Assembly: GCA_964017045.1 (NCBI GenBank)
Contig: OZ024811.1
Span: 8,147,674-8,211,673, forward strand
Length of the DNA: 64,000 nucleotides
Source of the DNA: Omphiscola glabra
Taxonomy: Eukaryota > Mollusca > Gastropoda > Lymnaeidae
Direction: 5' to 3'
Of the stretch, positions 12,525 through 24,779 are shown in pieces. Each line of letters begins with the position of its first letter. Within the stretch, counting starts at the first letter, position 1. The notes under the pieces were generated by a model. It ran no database searches. It had not been told where the DNA came from and worked only from the letters and a program-made list of their open reading frames with translations. The position numbers and the translations under genes are program-made.

Positions 12525-12625
12525 TTGACCCGCCCCGTCCTCTCATTGGCTACGCAGTAATCCTCTACTTGATGCAATGTCACGCGCCACCATGGCGGCA
12601 ATGAATGACAAAAATTAAAAGGAAC
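12525..12625 (+). promoter_or_regulatory. Possible promoter-like GC island with YY1-like ATGGCGGC
   Basis: An isolated CpG-bearing patch in AT-rich DNA contains an inverted CCAAT (ATTGG at about 12546) and CGCGCCACCATGGCGGCAAT at about 12581-12600. That is both a good start context and a YY1-like motif. The ATG opens only a very short frame before a TAA. It may be a promoter or non-coding first exon, or chance. Confidence 0.2.
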
Positions 12626-14059
12626 TAAATCAAAGGGCAATAACTGGGTGACCACGAGTTACCCATCATTCCATCGGAGCAATCCTAATTTTGTAGACTT
12701 CAGCACATTTATATTATTGTTTAAATATAGTGGAGATTTGGAAATACACTATGAGGTGTGGGATATCTTACACTTTTACACATTGAAACTTTTATTTTGC
12801 TGCAGTTCATAACATTTGAGGGAAAATGAAAACAACTCTAAATATCACCTATTACACAAACTGGATCTACCGAATACCTCAACCACATCTATGGTTGTAC
12901 CAACAATGACAAAATCTTTCTGGTGCTAGTACAACCTGCTAATTCACAATAATTAAAATGTTTCATCTCTCTTTGCACTTCGCTATCTCCTTCCCTAATC
13001 ATGGACTATCACAACCACCATTTTGATCAACTTCTTGAACAGACGTCAACACCTTCATCACATCCGCCATATTCATCAAATTCCTCCATCACCTGCCGTC
13101 AACACCTTGTAATTGCACCATTAACAGTCTTCTTTGTTCATTAATTCTAATCCTAGTTTTGTGTCCTTTAAATTTCACCAAACATACGCGGGCTTTCTTT
13201 TGCATCACCCAACTATCCCTTTCTTCTCTTTCATGTAATTTCTTCCTCACGTTCTTGCAATCCATATTTCCATTTATATCCATTTGTAATCCCATTTTTT
13301 CTCTAATGAGACCACCTGTTATCAAAATCCGGACATTTTATTACATCGTCTGATACACTTCTCAGTGTGCTGTACCATGCTGGCCTTTTTTCAAACGCAT
13401 GCCTAATTAATTATTCAAATTTCCGCCTGGTTTCCAACACCGGTACTGTTATCGTTCTCATATTATCGCTGGGTTTTTAAGTATCGATATTTACGTTGTC
13501 GTTTCACGATTCAAACATATGTGGAATAAGTCGTATCGATACATCATGTCGTTGTATGAAGTCCAATGTTTGTAACGCCAAGATAGATTATACCAATTCA
13601 CATTTAGCTTACTTTTTAAAGGCCATTCAGTTGTTTTCTTATCATTGGATCATTTGTATACTTTGTATAATTGGCACTTGACTAAGAAATTGACTTTCCT
13701 GCGATCTTCGTTCATGGCTAATTGACTATTGTGTTCATATATATTTGTGTTGATTTGTTTGATGACTAAGTACACGTCACTGACACCGGTCAATGGAGGA
13801 TATGGACAATTCCCTAAGCACAGCTTATTTAACATTGGCGTACAGTGATAGTTCTTACTTTTACTCACCGGTATGTGCTTTTAAACATATGTGTTTTTAT
13901 GTCAATCTGTTTAGATTAGTGGGTTGATCTAAATTCGTGTCAGTATGCATTCGTGTATCAGTATACATTCGTGTGCCAGTATATATTCTTGTGTAAGTAT
14001 ATATTCGTGTTTCAGTACATACGTATCTTAGTATACATTCGTATTTTTCCTAAATCAGT
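12626..14059. other. No gene seen
   Basis: AT-rich; short frames on both strands without recognisable domains. At 13940-14045 there are loose ATTCGTGT(A/T)TCAGTATA repeats leading into the next array. Confidence 0.5.
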
Positions 14060-14770
14060 CCACACCAACACCATCCCATTTACGATTACCAACTCCATCC
14101 CATATATGATTATCAAGTCTATCCCATACATAATTATCAACACCATCCCATATACGATTCCCAACTCTATTCGATATATGATTATCAACTCCATCCCATC
14201 TATGAATACCAACTCCATCCCATTTATGATTATCAGCTACATCCCATATATGAATACCACCTCCATTTCATATATAATTATCAACCCATCCCATATATTA
14301 TTAATAAATCCATCCCATATATAATTATCAACCCCATCCCATACATAATTATCAACTTCAACCCACAAAATATATGATTATCAACTCCATCCCATAAATG
14401 GTTGTCAACTCCATCCCATATATCACTAACAAGTCCATCCCATATATAAGTATAAACCACATCCCATATATGATTATCAACTCCATCTCATATATAAGTA
14501 TCAACTCCATCCCATATATGATTATTAACTCCATCCCATATATGACTAACAATTCCATCCCATATGTAATTATCACCCCCATACCATTTTGATTATCAAA
14601 TCCATCGCATATATGATTATCCACTTCATTCCATATATGACTAACAATTCCATCCCAAATGTAATTATCCACCCCATCCCGTATATTGTCAAATCAATCC
14701 CATATATGATTATCAACTCCATCCCATATATGAAAATCAGGTACATCTCATATTTGATTATCAACTCCAT
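14060..14770. repeat. ~24-bp degenerate minisatellite
   Basis: About 28 copies of a unit containing ATTATCAACTCCATCCCATA, with many substitutions and few length changes. It is open in both orientations, giving spurious IPYMI-type frames. Confidence 0.92.
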
Positions 14771-15916
14771 TGACAAAGCCATTACGTCACTGTGTAGGAT
14801 GTCGTATGTTTTCTAGTCATTTTTATAGGACATCTTAGGTGTTCAAGTCATAGTATAGAAATTCTTCTCTTTTTAAGTTGCATTTATAGAAAGTCATATA
14901 AGTTAAAATGATGTTTCAAAAAATTCAATAGTGTAGATGTCACATGTCTAAAAAGTTATTTATTTTATGTTTACGACTAAATCTGTATGCATTTACAAGA
15001 TCACTTAACTCTCACCTGAAAAAGAAAAAAACAACTATAACTGATCTTTTCACTACTGACACTAAAGTCCATTATCATACGAATTATCTACACAATTGCC
15101 ACTGAAAAGAAGGAACCATAGATCTGTAGATCAGAGACTGTAGTGAGCAAAGAGGCTCAATAACGCTACACTCGTCAACAACAACATTTAATGAAGATTA
15201 AGTTCAGTGTCAGAATATCCAGCTAATTCCGTTTATTAGCCGGGTAGATAAAAATTGTTTGCAGAAAGAGGCTGAGAATATATTGAAGAGAATGGACAAG
15301 CGTGATGGATGTTGCCAGATATTTTGAGAATAAAAAGAAGAGCCTAAATCTTAACCACTAGAGAACGCTCAAAGCGCCATCCATCAGATGTTAGAATGCT
15401 ACAAAACGCTTGATTGAAGACATGCAGAAAAGGGGACAGAACTAATGACTTCCGTCTGGGAACGGAAGTGTTCTCTCTCCCGGATGTTGAGGGCACCACG
15501 GCTTTTGATTGGTTGACTACCAGAATGAGCGTTCATAATAAGGAAACGTCATATCGGAATGGCATGAAAAACTCTGCGTCTCTCAAGCGTTTTCAATCAC
15601 TGATTTGTTGCAGACACAAGGAAGAACAGACACATACAAGGGATAGTTCCCCTGAGTCTCCTCTGTAGACGATATGGGATATATTTGTTACGGTAAAATA
15701 TGTTTTGGTGGGGAAATAGTTGTAAAGGTTCAAGATACTGGTACGGACATGGTTATAAAGGTTCAAGACAATGGTTGTGATACGGTTATAATGGTTCGAG
15801 ACGGTGGTTGGATATGTTTGAAAGGGCTCAAGACACTGGTAGCCTTTAGTGGGTAAAACAGTTAACATGGATTCTATAGTCTTAATTGCTAGACTAGTAA
15901 AAAACTAACAGTTTAC
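14771..15916. other. No gene seen
   Basis: A slightly less AT-rich patch at 15400-15670 has an 84-codon frame (15414-15668) with no recognisable domain. A loose GTTATAAAGGTTCAAGAC repeat follows at 15715-15850. Confidence 0.5.
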
Positions 15917-16212
15917 CGTTACTTTACGGCTGCGACTGTTCGCACCCGGGTATCAGAAGTTAGAGGTTGGGATTAAAAAACTATTTTAAATATTTTTATT
16001 GGGTTTGTAAGACAAAATTAGGTATCAAATTAAAGATAATTGAATGGACTATATGTTTGTAAACTTTCTTCTTCAATTTAACTAAAATAAACTACCACAA
16101 ATGACATCCGAATGGGATTTAGTCTAAAGGGACCCGGGTGCGGATAGCGGCTTTTTAATCCCAACCTCTCACTTCTGATACTCGGGTGCGAATAGCCACT
16201 TCGTTACTTTAC
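15917..16212. mobile_element. MITE with ~45-bp inverted repeats and 11-bp flanking duplication
   Basis: The left arm has TTCGCACCCGGGTATCAGAA followed by AGAGGTTGGGATTA. The right arm (about 16156-16200) is its inverted copy with a few mismatches. CGTTACTTTAC occurs at 15917-15927 and again at 16202-16212, consistent with a target duplication; 9-11 bp would fit Mutator-like elements. The body has no coding capacity. A second, 3'-truncated copy lies at 53528-53714. Confidence 0.75.
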
Positions 16213-17130
16213 AGTAGATGCGTTACCATTTCTTTGACAGTAGATGTGTTAGCAAATACTTTGACATTAGATGTGTAACAATTACTTTGTCACTTAGTAT
16301 GTTAATGTGAATGTTCATGTGTTAATATTTTTTCTATTGGTAAATTGATACTATGAAAGTGTATGTTTTAACATTCGATTTCAATTCTTGAAGCTTTGGC
16401 CAGAGCCTCCCCCCCCCCCCTCAATTTTCACCCCGCCGCCTTTTTTTTTACTTTTTTATGGACGAATCAATATCTTGCCATGGTTGGACAATGTTAGTTG
16501 CATAGGTTATCTCTCGCTCATTTTGACATCATCGGTCTCGCTTGCCGACAGCTAGGGGCTGGTGAAAATGTTGGGTAGCAACAGAGTAGCAAGTGGTTAA
16601 CCGACGCTACGTAACCAGTGCTATAGAGTCGCAAACAAATCACCTCGGGAACTCGTCAGTAAACCTTTTTAGCACAATGGGTTTTCTATTCCCTGAATTG
16701 TAACAATGTTTTAAAATCATTGACACCAAAAATTTACATTTGCTTTAGTTTATAAAAATGGTGTTAAATATTTTCCTCCTAACCTCCATGCCATTAAAAC
16801 AAAACAACAAACAAACAAATGAAATAAAATATATAAATCACTTAAAGATTTGGACATCTGTAAAATAAATATATTATCGAATGAATTTGAAACAAAGTTG
16901 AAAAACCACCAAAAAAAATTAAAATCTCACAGCATTTTCAATATACCTTTGCCATATCTATCCACCATGTTTTGGTCAGGATTGCTTCCCCCTTAAATGA
17001 ACACCATTTTCTTGTCAGGATTGCTTTACCTTTATCTTACCAAAATTTTGTTATTCTCTTCTGCAGTTACTTCAGTCCGGCGTCGGGTCTGTGCTAGAGG
17101 TAGGCATACAATGTGTCTGTTTCACTCCCT
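16213..17130. other. No gene seen
   Basis: AT-rich with short homopolymer runs; nothing recognisable. Confidence 0.5.
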
Positions 17131-17370
17131 TAGCATTTATTGTTCGTTTACATTCCCTATTATCTGTTGTCATTCACTTATTGTCAGTTGTCATTCAGTT
17201 GTTGTCTGTACATATTCCTTTATTGTGTATTGGCATTCACTAATTTTATGTTGTCACATATTGTTTGTTCTGATTCACTAAGTGCCTGTTCATATTTCTT
17301 TATTCTATGTTGTCATTCACATATTGTCTGTTGCTATTCGCATATTGTCTGTTCGGCTTACGTAATTCTC
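17131..17370. repeat. Degenerate repeat with ATTGTCTGTTGTCATTCAC
   Basis: About 10 loose copies of a ~20-25-bp word, strongly diverged. Confidence 0.6.
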
Positions 17371-18240
17371 TGTGTGGGTAATTATGAGTTTTCTTTTATG
17401 AACAAATAATGTATTTCACTTTGTTTATGAGACAACTACGATATGCATGGTCGAGATCTGCCATACGGGTGACTGTCGAGATCTGAGGTCTAATATGTAT
17501 GACTGCCAATCAACACGTTCTTATAACCATACATTCTGACAAATAGATGTCAGTGTCCAATATGTTAACTGGTGTATCAAGGCTTAAATAGTCAACGAAA
17601 TTATATATATTTTTTATTAGAATTTTCTTACACTAAAATCATTAATTTCAAAGCTATTTTTCGTTACCAATTAATCCTTTGCTCGATGATGTCTTAATGT
17701 AAGGTGACCATTGATTTTAACAAATATGAAACCAGGATTCAAAGACTAATAATATCAACAATTTAAACTTTTTAAATTTTACACCCACTGTGAGAAAATG
17801 TAAAGACCTACTAAATATATTTTATATGATAAAATTATTGAACGTTTATATTATTAATATTAGTATGCAGACCTAATGTAAATTTCCATAATATACGGAC
17901 GTGTATGTAGATCTAAGCAACGTTTTAAGATAAGTGAAAGAGTATGGGAACAAATGGTTGGCGAAATGTTTTACTTAACTCAAGACCGAACTAAAAAACT
18001 GGGAACAGGTTAAGCTTAAACGAAATTTGGTTACATTTTTAAAAAACTTTATTCAAATAAAAGTAAGGATTCCAAATGTACTAAAACATTAAATATGCAC
18101 ATTTACGAAGCTCAACTAATTATGTACATACACATCAAATTCTAATCGCTAAGGGCACGCAGACACTCACACACAATTAAATACAAACATACACATACCA
18201 AGTAATGACACAGACACACGGCAAATCCAGAAACACATTG
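17371..18240. other. No gene seen
   Basis: Very AT-rich sequence without recognisable features. Confidence 0.5.
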
Positions 18241-18364
18241 AAAGTGAGAAACCATGTAGAGCTATGTGCACAGAGAACAAAGCAAGTGAGAAACCATATA
18301 GAGCTATGTGCGTGGAGAACAAAGAAAGTGAGAAACCATGTAGAACTATGTGCACGGAGAACAA
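18241..18364. repeat. 42-bp tandem repeat, three copies
   Basis: Unit with AAGTGAGAAACCATGTAGAG followed by CTATGTGCACGGAGAAC. Confidence 0.9.
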
Positions 18365-18654
18365 CGCTCATTTAAGTACATAATAAACACAAGGTACACA
18401 AAGTCATACAGTACTACTATGTGCATACAGATGCAGTACAATCATGAATATACGGACATCCAGTACAACTACATACACAGAAATCCTATACACACAGACA
18501 CTCTATATACACACATACATCATGCACACACACCCACATAAACAGTCGAACTATGTACACGCAGACATCCAGCACAGCTACGTACACACAGACACCTATG
18601 GTAGAGTCCCATCACATAGCAAGCAATGCTTTCTATGTACACACAGACACCTAT

Positions 18655-18955
18655 TGATTGATTGATTGTTTACTTCTATAGCGCTGGTATCCATGCTACT
18701 TTAGCATGCTCACTGCGCTCTGGTTTCCTCAAATCTATTTCAACAAACAAGTCTTTAAATGTTTCCTAAATGATTTTCTATCCTTTTTAATACGCCTGAA
18801 ATATTGAGGCAAACTATTCCATAAATTTGGCGCTATAGCTTCAAAAGAGCGCACTCCGTACGACTTTTTTCTGTGTTCATCCACACTGGGAATTTTCAGC
18901 AAGGACTGAGTTGAGGACCGCAGGTTCTTTAAGGTTACATGTTTATACTATGGTA
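18655..18955 (-). mobile_element. L2/CR1-like LINE 3' fragment (RT C-terminus), inserted in a local repeat
   Basis: The minus strand reads STQSLLKIPSVDEHRKKSYG, then VRSFEAIAPNLWNSLPQYFR and KHLKTCLLK before a stop. It continues with a tail (GAGCGCAGTGAGCATGCTA) ending in TCAA repeats. This is the C-terminus and 3' end of an L2/CR1-like LINE. The flanking GGTAGAGTCC(C/T)ATCA blocks at 18600-18655 and 18953-19030 show that it landed inside a tandemly repeated sequence. Confidence 0.8.
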
Positions 18956-19118
18956 GAGTCCTATCAAATAGCACACAATGCTTTCTACGTACACACAGAC
19001 ACCTATGGTAGAGTCCCATCAAATAGCACACAATAGTTTGCTTGCATGCACGGCTATGCTGTAAGCAGCGTTGCTATTTTTTCTGCTGTGCTCGCTACTC
19101 TTTCACTATCCCGCTTCA

Positions 19119-19350
19119 ATAGTGCGTGGACCTCTTGTGTGCAAGTGAGATCTAGTGCGTGGGCCTCTTGTGTGCATGTGAGATCTAGTGCGTTGACCTC
19201 TTTTGTGCAGGTGAGATCTAGTGCGTGGGACTCTTGTGTGCAGGTGAGATTTAGTGCGTGGGACTCTTGTGTGCAGGTGAGATCTAGTGCGTGGGACTCT
19301 TGTGTGCAGGTGAGATCTAGTGCGTGGGACTCTTGTGTGCAGGTGAGATC
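19119..19350. repeat. 33-bp tandem repeat, seven copies
   Basis: Unit with TAGTGCGTGGGACTCTTGTG then TGCAGGTGAGATC. Because 33 is a multiple of three, frames stay open on both strands. Confidence 0.92.
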
Positions 19351-19563
19351 ACAAATCAATGTCTTCAAAAGAAAAAAAAGTCTGCCGGGGTCCTCATTTC
19401 ATTTCCCCTTATATATGCATTATAAATATCAATAGGCTTAGACAACACTTTATTTTCTATGTGAATTGATGGATATAGGTCTAGGGTGGTAGCAATACAC
19501 TTTACTGTCCGTACTGAAATATCGATTAGATATATTAGATTTAAAACTAATTATATCCAATTT

Positions 19564-22020
19564 TAACGGAGAAAGATTTACCGACCTATGTGCCACAACA
19601 AATCTAGTCATAGGCGGGAGCTTATTCCAATACAGGAGGATACACAAGGCCACATGGGCTTCACCGGACCTCCAAACGATGAACCAAATAGATCATGTGT
19701 GTATTTGGAAAAAATTCAGGCGATCTCACCAAGATGTACGTGTCAGAAGAGGAGCTGACGTTGCCTCAGACCACCATCTTCTAGTGGCTCGGCTGAGACT
19801 AAAACTGAAAAGGCACTACACTGAGCAAACATCATATAGCTTGCGCTACAACATCCCCCTCTTGAAAGATAAGGCCAAACAGGAAGAGTTCAGGATCATT
19901 CTATGCAACAAGTTCCAAGTCCTACAGGAACTGCTAGGAGATGAGACGATCGATGGAAAGTAGCAGGGAGTAAAGAAAGCAGTCAAATCAACATGTTAGG
20001 AAGTGTTGGGAAACAGGAAACATACACACAAAGAATGGATAACAGCACATACATTGAAAGTGATAGAAGAGAGAAAAGGGAAGAAGGCAGAAATTAACAA
20101 CAGCCGTACACGAGCGCAGAAAGTTAGGTTCCAAAAGGAGTACTCAGAAGCAAATAAGAAAGTAAAGAAAAGCGCTAAGATGGACAAAAGGAACTTTGTA
20201 GACATGCTTGCCAAAGAAGCAGAAGAAGCAGCCTACCAAGGGAATATGCAGGAATTGTTCGCTACCATTAAGAAGTTGTCTGGAAAGTTCAAGAAGCCAG
20301 AGAGACCAGTGAAGGACAAAGATGTTAAGAGCATACCAAATGAGGAGCAACAGAGAGGTAGATGGAAACAACACTTCTAAGAACTTCTAAACAGGCCAGA
20401 GCCAAGTAACCCACCAGACATTCAGCCAGCTGACAGTGACCTGGCTATTGACTGCAACACACCCACCAAAGAAGAGATCCGCATTGCCATCAAACAACTT
20501 TAAAATGGCAAGGCTGCAGGACCGGATGGCATCCCAGCAGAGGCACTGAAGGCTGACGTGCACACCAGTGTAGAGATGCTACACCCACTGTTCTTGAAGA
20601 TCTGGAAGGAGGAACAGGTACCTTCTGAGTGGAAGGAGGGATACCTCATTAAAATCCCCCAAAAAGGGGGACTTAAGCTCCTACTCCACTATAGAGGGAT
20701 CACCTTACTGTCCATCACAGGCAAGGTTTTCAACCGAGTACTACTCAACAGAATGAAAGAAGCTGTTGACTCCTTGCTGCGGGACCAACAAGCTGGCTTC
20801 CGGACCAACAGATCCTGTACTGACCAAATTGCAACACTGCGCATTATCCTAGAGCAATCCCTGGAATGGAACTCACCCCTCTACATCAACTTCGTTGACT
20901 ACGAAAAATCCTTTGCCAGTGTGAATAGGCAAACCCTCTGCAGACTTTTGAGACATTATGGAGTGCCGCGGAAAATCACGGACTTAATCAGGAGCTCTTA
21001 CGAGGGGATGACCTGCCGAGTGGTCCACGGACAACAGGTGACAGATGCTTTCCAGGTGAAGACCGGTGTGAGGCAGGGATGTTTGCTTTCGCCTTTCCTG
21101 TTCCTATTGGCCATTGACTGGGTGATGAAAACATCCACACAGCAGAAGTGGAATGGAATTCAATGGACCTTGTGGGACCAGCTTGATGACCTCGATTTTG
21201 CTGACGATCTTGCCCTCCTCACCCATACCCAACAACAGATGCAGGAGAAGACCAAAACTATTGCAGACACTTCTGCACGTATTGTTCTTAATATTCACAA
21301 GGGGAAGAGCAAGGTCCTCAAGGTCAATGCCGCCACCAATACAGCACCCATCAGGCTCGAAGAGGAAGCGCTAGAAGAGGTAGAGAGCTTTGTCTTGGCA
21401 GCATCGTGGACAAGGAAGGTGGGACGGATGCTGACATCAAAATAATGGTAGGAAAGGCAAGGGCAGCCTTCCAACAACTCAAGAATGTCTGGGCCTCCAA
21501 ACACTTGAATACCAAACTGAAGATCAGAACCTTCAACACCATGGTGAAACCGGTTCTACTGTATGGTGCAGAGACATTGAGAACCACTGCTGGGAATATG
21601 AAGAGAATCCAGTCCTTCATCAATAACTGCCTAAGAAGGATTCTCGGGATTCACTGGCCTGACAGAATCAGCAACAAGAAACTGTGGCAGCGGACAAAGC
21701 AAGAACCGGTAGAACAAGAGATCCTCCAGAGAAGATGGAGATGGATCGGCCATACGCTCAGGTAACCTGACCCCAGCATAACTAGACAAGCCTTGAACTT
21801 GAACCCTCAAGGAAAACGGAAAAGAGGCAGGCCGAGGAACACTTTTCGCTGTGAAGTGGAAGCGGATACCAAGAAACTTGGTCACACTTGGGGGAGGCTG
21901 GAGAGATTGGCTCAGGATCGTGATGTCTGGAGGGCTCTTGTAGGCGGCCTATGTCCTAAAGACCACAGAAGCCGAAGAAGATCGGCTGCTGTTCCTCGAG
22001 GACGAAAAGGCGAAAGAAGA
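19564..22020 (+). mobile_element. RTE-like LINE, 5'-truncated, with 11-bp target duplication
   Basis: It starts inside the endonuclease: NGERFTDLCATTNLVIGGSL, then NQIDHVCIWKKFRRSHQDV and the SDHHLL motif that closes the APE-type domain. RT motifs follow: NGKAAGPDG (20500), HYRGITLLS, FVDYEKSF (motif A), GVRQGCLLSP (motif B) and LDFADDLALL (motif C, about 21190). The C-terminal tail has RGRPRNTFRCEVEAD and LAQDRDVWRALVGGLCP. The insertion duplicated ATATCCAATTT (19553-19563 and 22021-22031). Stops at 19961, 20378 and about 20501 and a shift near 21400 make it non-functional. The clade is uncertain; RTE-like is my best reading. Confidence 0.85.
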
Positions 22021-22619
22021 ATATCCAATTTAGACTTTTCCAGAAATTTCGCTAACTTTAAAACGCTATATCTATGGCATTATTCAATTTTAAGGGGACA
22101 AATTTAAATTTTAACTTTATAACTTAACTGAATGTTTGTTAAAAGGCCCCATCTCAGGCAAAACTACTTCGGTACAATTTTGGCATGAATCCCCGAGGCC
22201 CCTCTTTTAACTTAAATTTACTACAGCTAAAGAAATGCATTTAGTTGTATAATTTTTCTAATTACTTAGAAAAGACAGTTTTACACATTTCGATGAGGAT
22301 AATACATTTAATCTAGAATGTTCCTAAAGTTCTATAGGCCAATAGGCTTAATAGTCCTACATGGATGGATGGATCTTGACCAAATTTGCACATATATCCA
22401 TTATTAACCGGAAGGAACTCTTAAGGGGTTATGAACTTTTTATGACATTCCGTTTTGGGCCAGGGGCCCAAAATGTCGTTTTTTCATATATGAGCTATAC
22501 AAATAAAATTAACAAAAAATACTCCCACATGAGTGGATGGATCTTGACCAAACTTGGTACAAATACACTTGATTATCCATATTCAAATTCCGAAGGGTAC
22601 TGAACTCATAACATTTATT

Positions 22620-22833
22620 CATAGGCGGGAGCTTATTCCAATACAGGAGGATACACAAGGCCACATGGGCTTCACCGGACCTCCAAACGATGAACCAAAT
22701 AGATCATGTGTGTATTTGGAAAAAATTCAGGCGATCTCACCAAGATGTATGTGTCAGAAGAGGAGCTGACGTTGCCTCAGACCACCATCTTCTAGTGGCT
22801 CGGCTGAGACTAAAACTGAAAAGGCACTACACT
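22620..22833 (+). mobile_element. 214-bp duplicate of the LINE endonuclease segment
   Basis: Identical, apart from one base (C to T in TGTACGTG/TGTATGTG), to 19609-19822 and exactly 3011 bp downstream of it. It encodes the same NQIDHVCIWKKFRRSHQDV...SDHHLL piece. It has no LINE 5' or 3' end. In the host module it replaces the ~20-bp GC hairpin normally found between CCATTC and TTTCATT. Confidence 0.9.
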
Positions 22834-23202
22834 TTCATTGTTCCTTATATAAGCTATATAAATACCAATAGACAACAATATAGTTTCTATGTGAATTGAT
22901 GGATCTAGGCCTAGCTTTGTAGCAAATCTATGCCTAGCTTTGTAGCAATACCCTTCATAGTCAATACTGAAATATAAGTGTATTTAAAACTAAGAATAAC
23001 CAATCTAGAATTTTCCGGAAAGTTTGATAATTTTAAAAAAGCTATTTCTATGACATTTTTAAACCGTTTTTAATGGGAACACTTTTACGTTTTAACTTAA
23101 TTATATCTGACTGATTTTTATAGTGCCCCCTATATCAGACAAAACTAAATCGTTACACTTATGGGATGGCCCCCATCGGGGTCCCTCTATCAATGTAAAT
23201 GT

Positions 23203-24573
23203 ACAGAGACAGCTCTCTTGAGAGTCACCAATGAACTCTTGCTCGCATTGGACAGCGATAATGTCTCCATCCTCATCCTCTTAGATCTCAGTGCAGTCTT
23301 TGACACTGTTGACCATGGAGCCATTTACAACACCCTTGAAAATTATTTTGGTATTTCTGGTTCAGTTTTGGCTGACTGTCTCTCCAGCAGTGGTGTACGG
23401 AGTGCCACAGGGGTCAGTTTTGGGCCCGGTTCTATTCACATTGTATACCAGGCTACTGCTCCTCTTGCATGGGAGGCATGCTGTTGAGAGCCAGACATTC
23501 ACGGATGACACGCAGCTATACAAGCATACCCATCCCTCTCTTGTGGATTCCGCTGTCCAGACTTTGCTGGAGTGCATTGGTGATGTCAAGTGTAGGATGA
23601 CACTCAGCAAGTTGAAGCTTAATGATGACAAAAACGGAAGCACTCCTCTTTCACAATCACAAATCATCCTCTACCTCAACTCTCCCCAACTCATTTCAAG
23701 TGGGTAACTCCGACATACAGTCTACATCCTCTGCTAGGAATGTTGGTTATATTCTTTCGAACAACATGTCTCTCGATAAACATATCTCTCCGCCACTACC
23801 TCACAGTTAGCGCAACAAAAACACTAGTCTGTGCTCTTGTTCTCTCTCGTCTTGACTATTGCAACTCTCCTCTGTCAGGTTCTGTCAGGTTCACAAAAAC
23901 ACTTCATAGAAAAACTACAAAAGGCTCAAAATTCAGCTGCTAGGCTAGTTCTAAAGGCCAAAAAAAAACCGTGATCACCTCACTCCCCTACTCCAGTCAC
24001 TTCATTGGCTCCCTACACAGGCACGCATTGATTACAAGCTGTCTGTTCTCTGTCACAACTTTTTCTCCGATTCCGGTCCTTCCTATCTAACCGAACATTT
24101 TTGTATATTCACCCCTTCGACAGCTTCGCTCCTCCGCAGACACGCGTATGCTGTCAGTTGCTGAGACACGTACTAAAACATAATATGGTGAACGATCTTT
24201 CTCTTTCTGCGGCCCCAAACAATAGAATTCTCTGCCACTACATATCCGCAATATACCAACCACACAGGCCTTCAAAACTGCACTCAAAACTCATCTCTTT
24301 AAACTCTACCCCCCCCCCCCCCGACTGATCCCCCCTCTGACCAATAAACGATGCTGCTGGCCGCCATGGCTTGTCATGTAAAAGTTCTGGTGTGGATGGG
24401 GTGAATATGCATTAGTTTTTGTTTTGTCTCTATACAGCTGTTCTTTATTACATAAATGAATTTTATTTTATTGTCACGATCTTTTGCTAATATTTTGATG
24501 TACTGCGCAGTGAACCCAGCCCTAGGCTGGGGTACGGCGCTATAAGACAACTAATAATAATAATAATAATAGT
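23203..24573 (+). mobile_element. L2/CR1-like LINE, 5'-truncated and frameshifted
   Basis: The RT is readable across several frames: TETALLRVTNELLLALDSDN, LLDLSAVFDTVDH (motif A), YGVPQGSVLGPVLF (motif B) and TDDTQLYKHTHP (motif C, with the usual FADD altered to FTDD). LNDDKNGSTPL, LDYCNSPLSG and the C-terminal region follow. The 3' UTR runs from about 24340 to CCTAGGCTGGGGTACGGCGC and an (AAT)n tail ending near 24573. At least three frameshifts; non-functional. The same tail is found alone at three other places in the window. Confidence 0.85.
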
Positions 24574-24779
24574 AGTGCGTTTAGTTGTATAATTTTTCTT
24601 ATTAAAATAATAATTACGTAGAAAAGTATTTTTTACACGTTTCGAGAAGGATATTAAATTTAATCTAGAATATTCCAGAAGGTTTTATATAGTTTTAGAG
24701 GGATATTTAATGGGATCTAAAAGCTTATTGAAATTTTAGTTTAGTTCTATTCATTTCTATACTTTCATAGGGATTTTAT

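Noticed and set aside
15414..15668. 84-codon frame in a slightly GC-richer patch
   Set aside because: No recognisable motif; could be chance or decayed element sequence, so not listed as a gene.
20558..21445. Host gene encoding a reverse transcriptase-like protein
   Set aside because: Part of a truncated LINE with target duplication, internal stops and a frameshift; not a domesticated gene.
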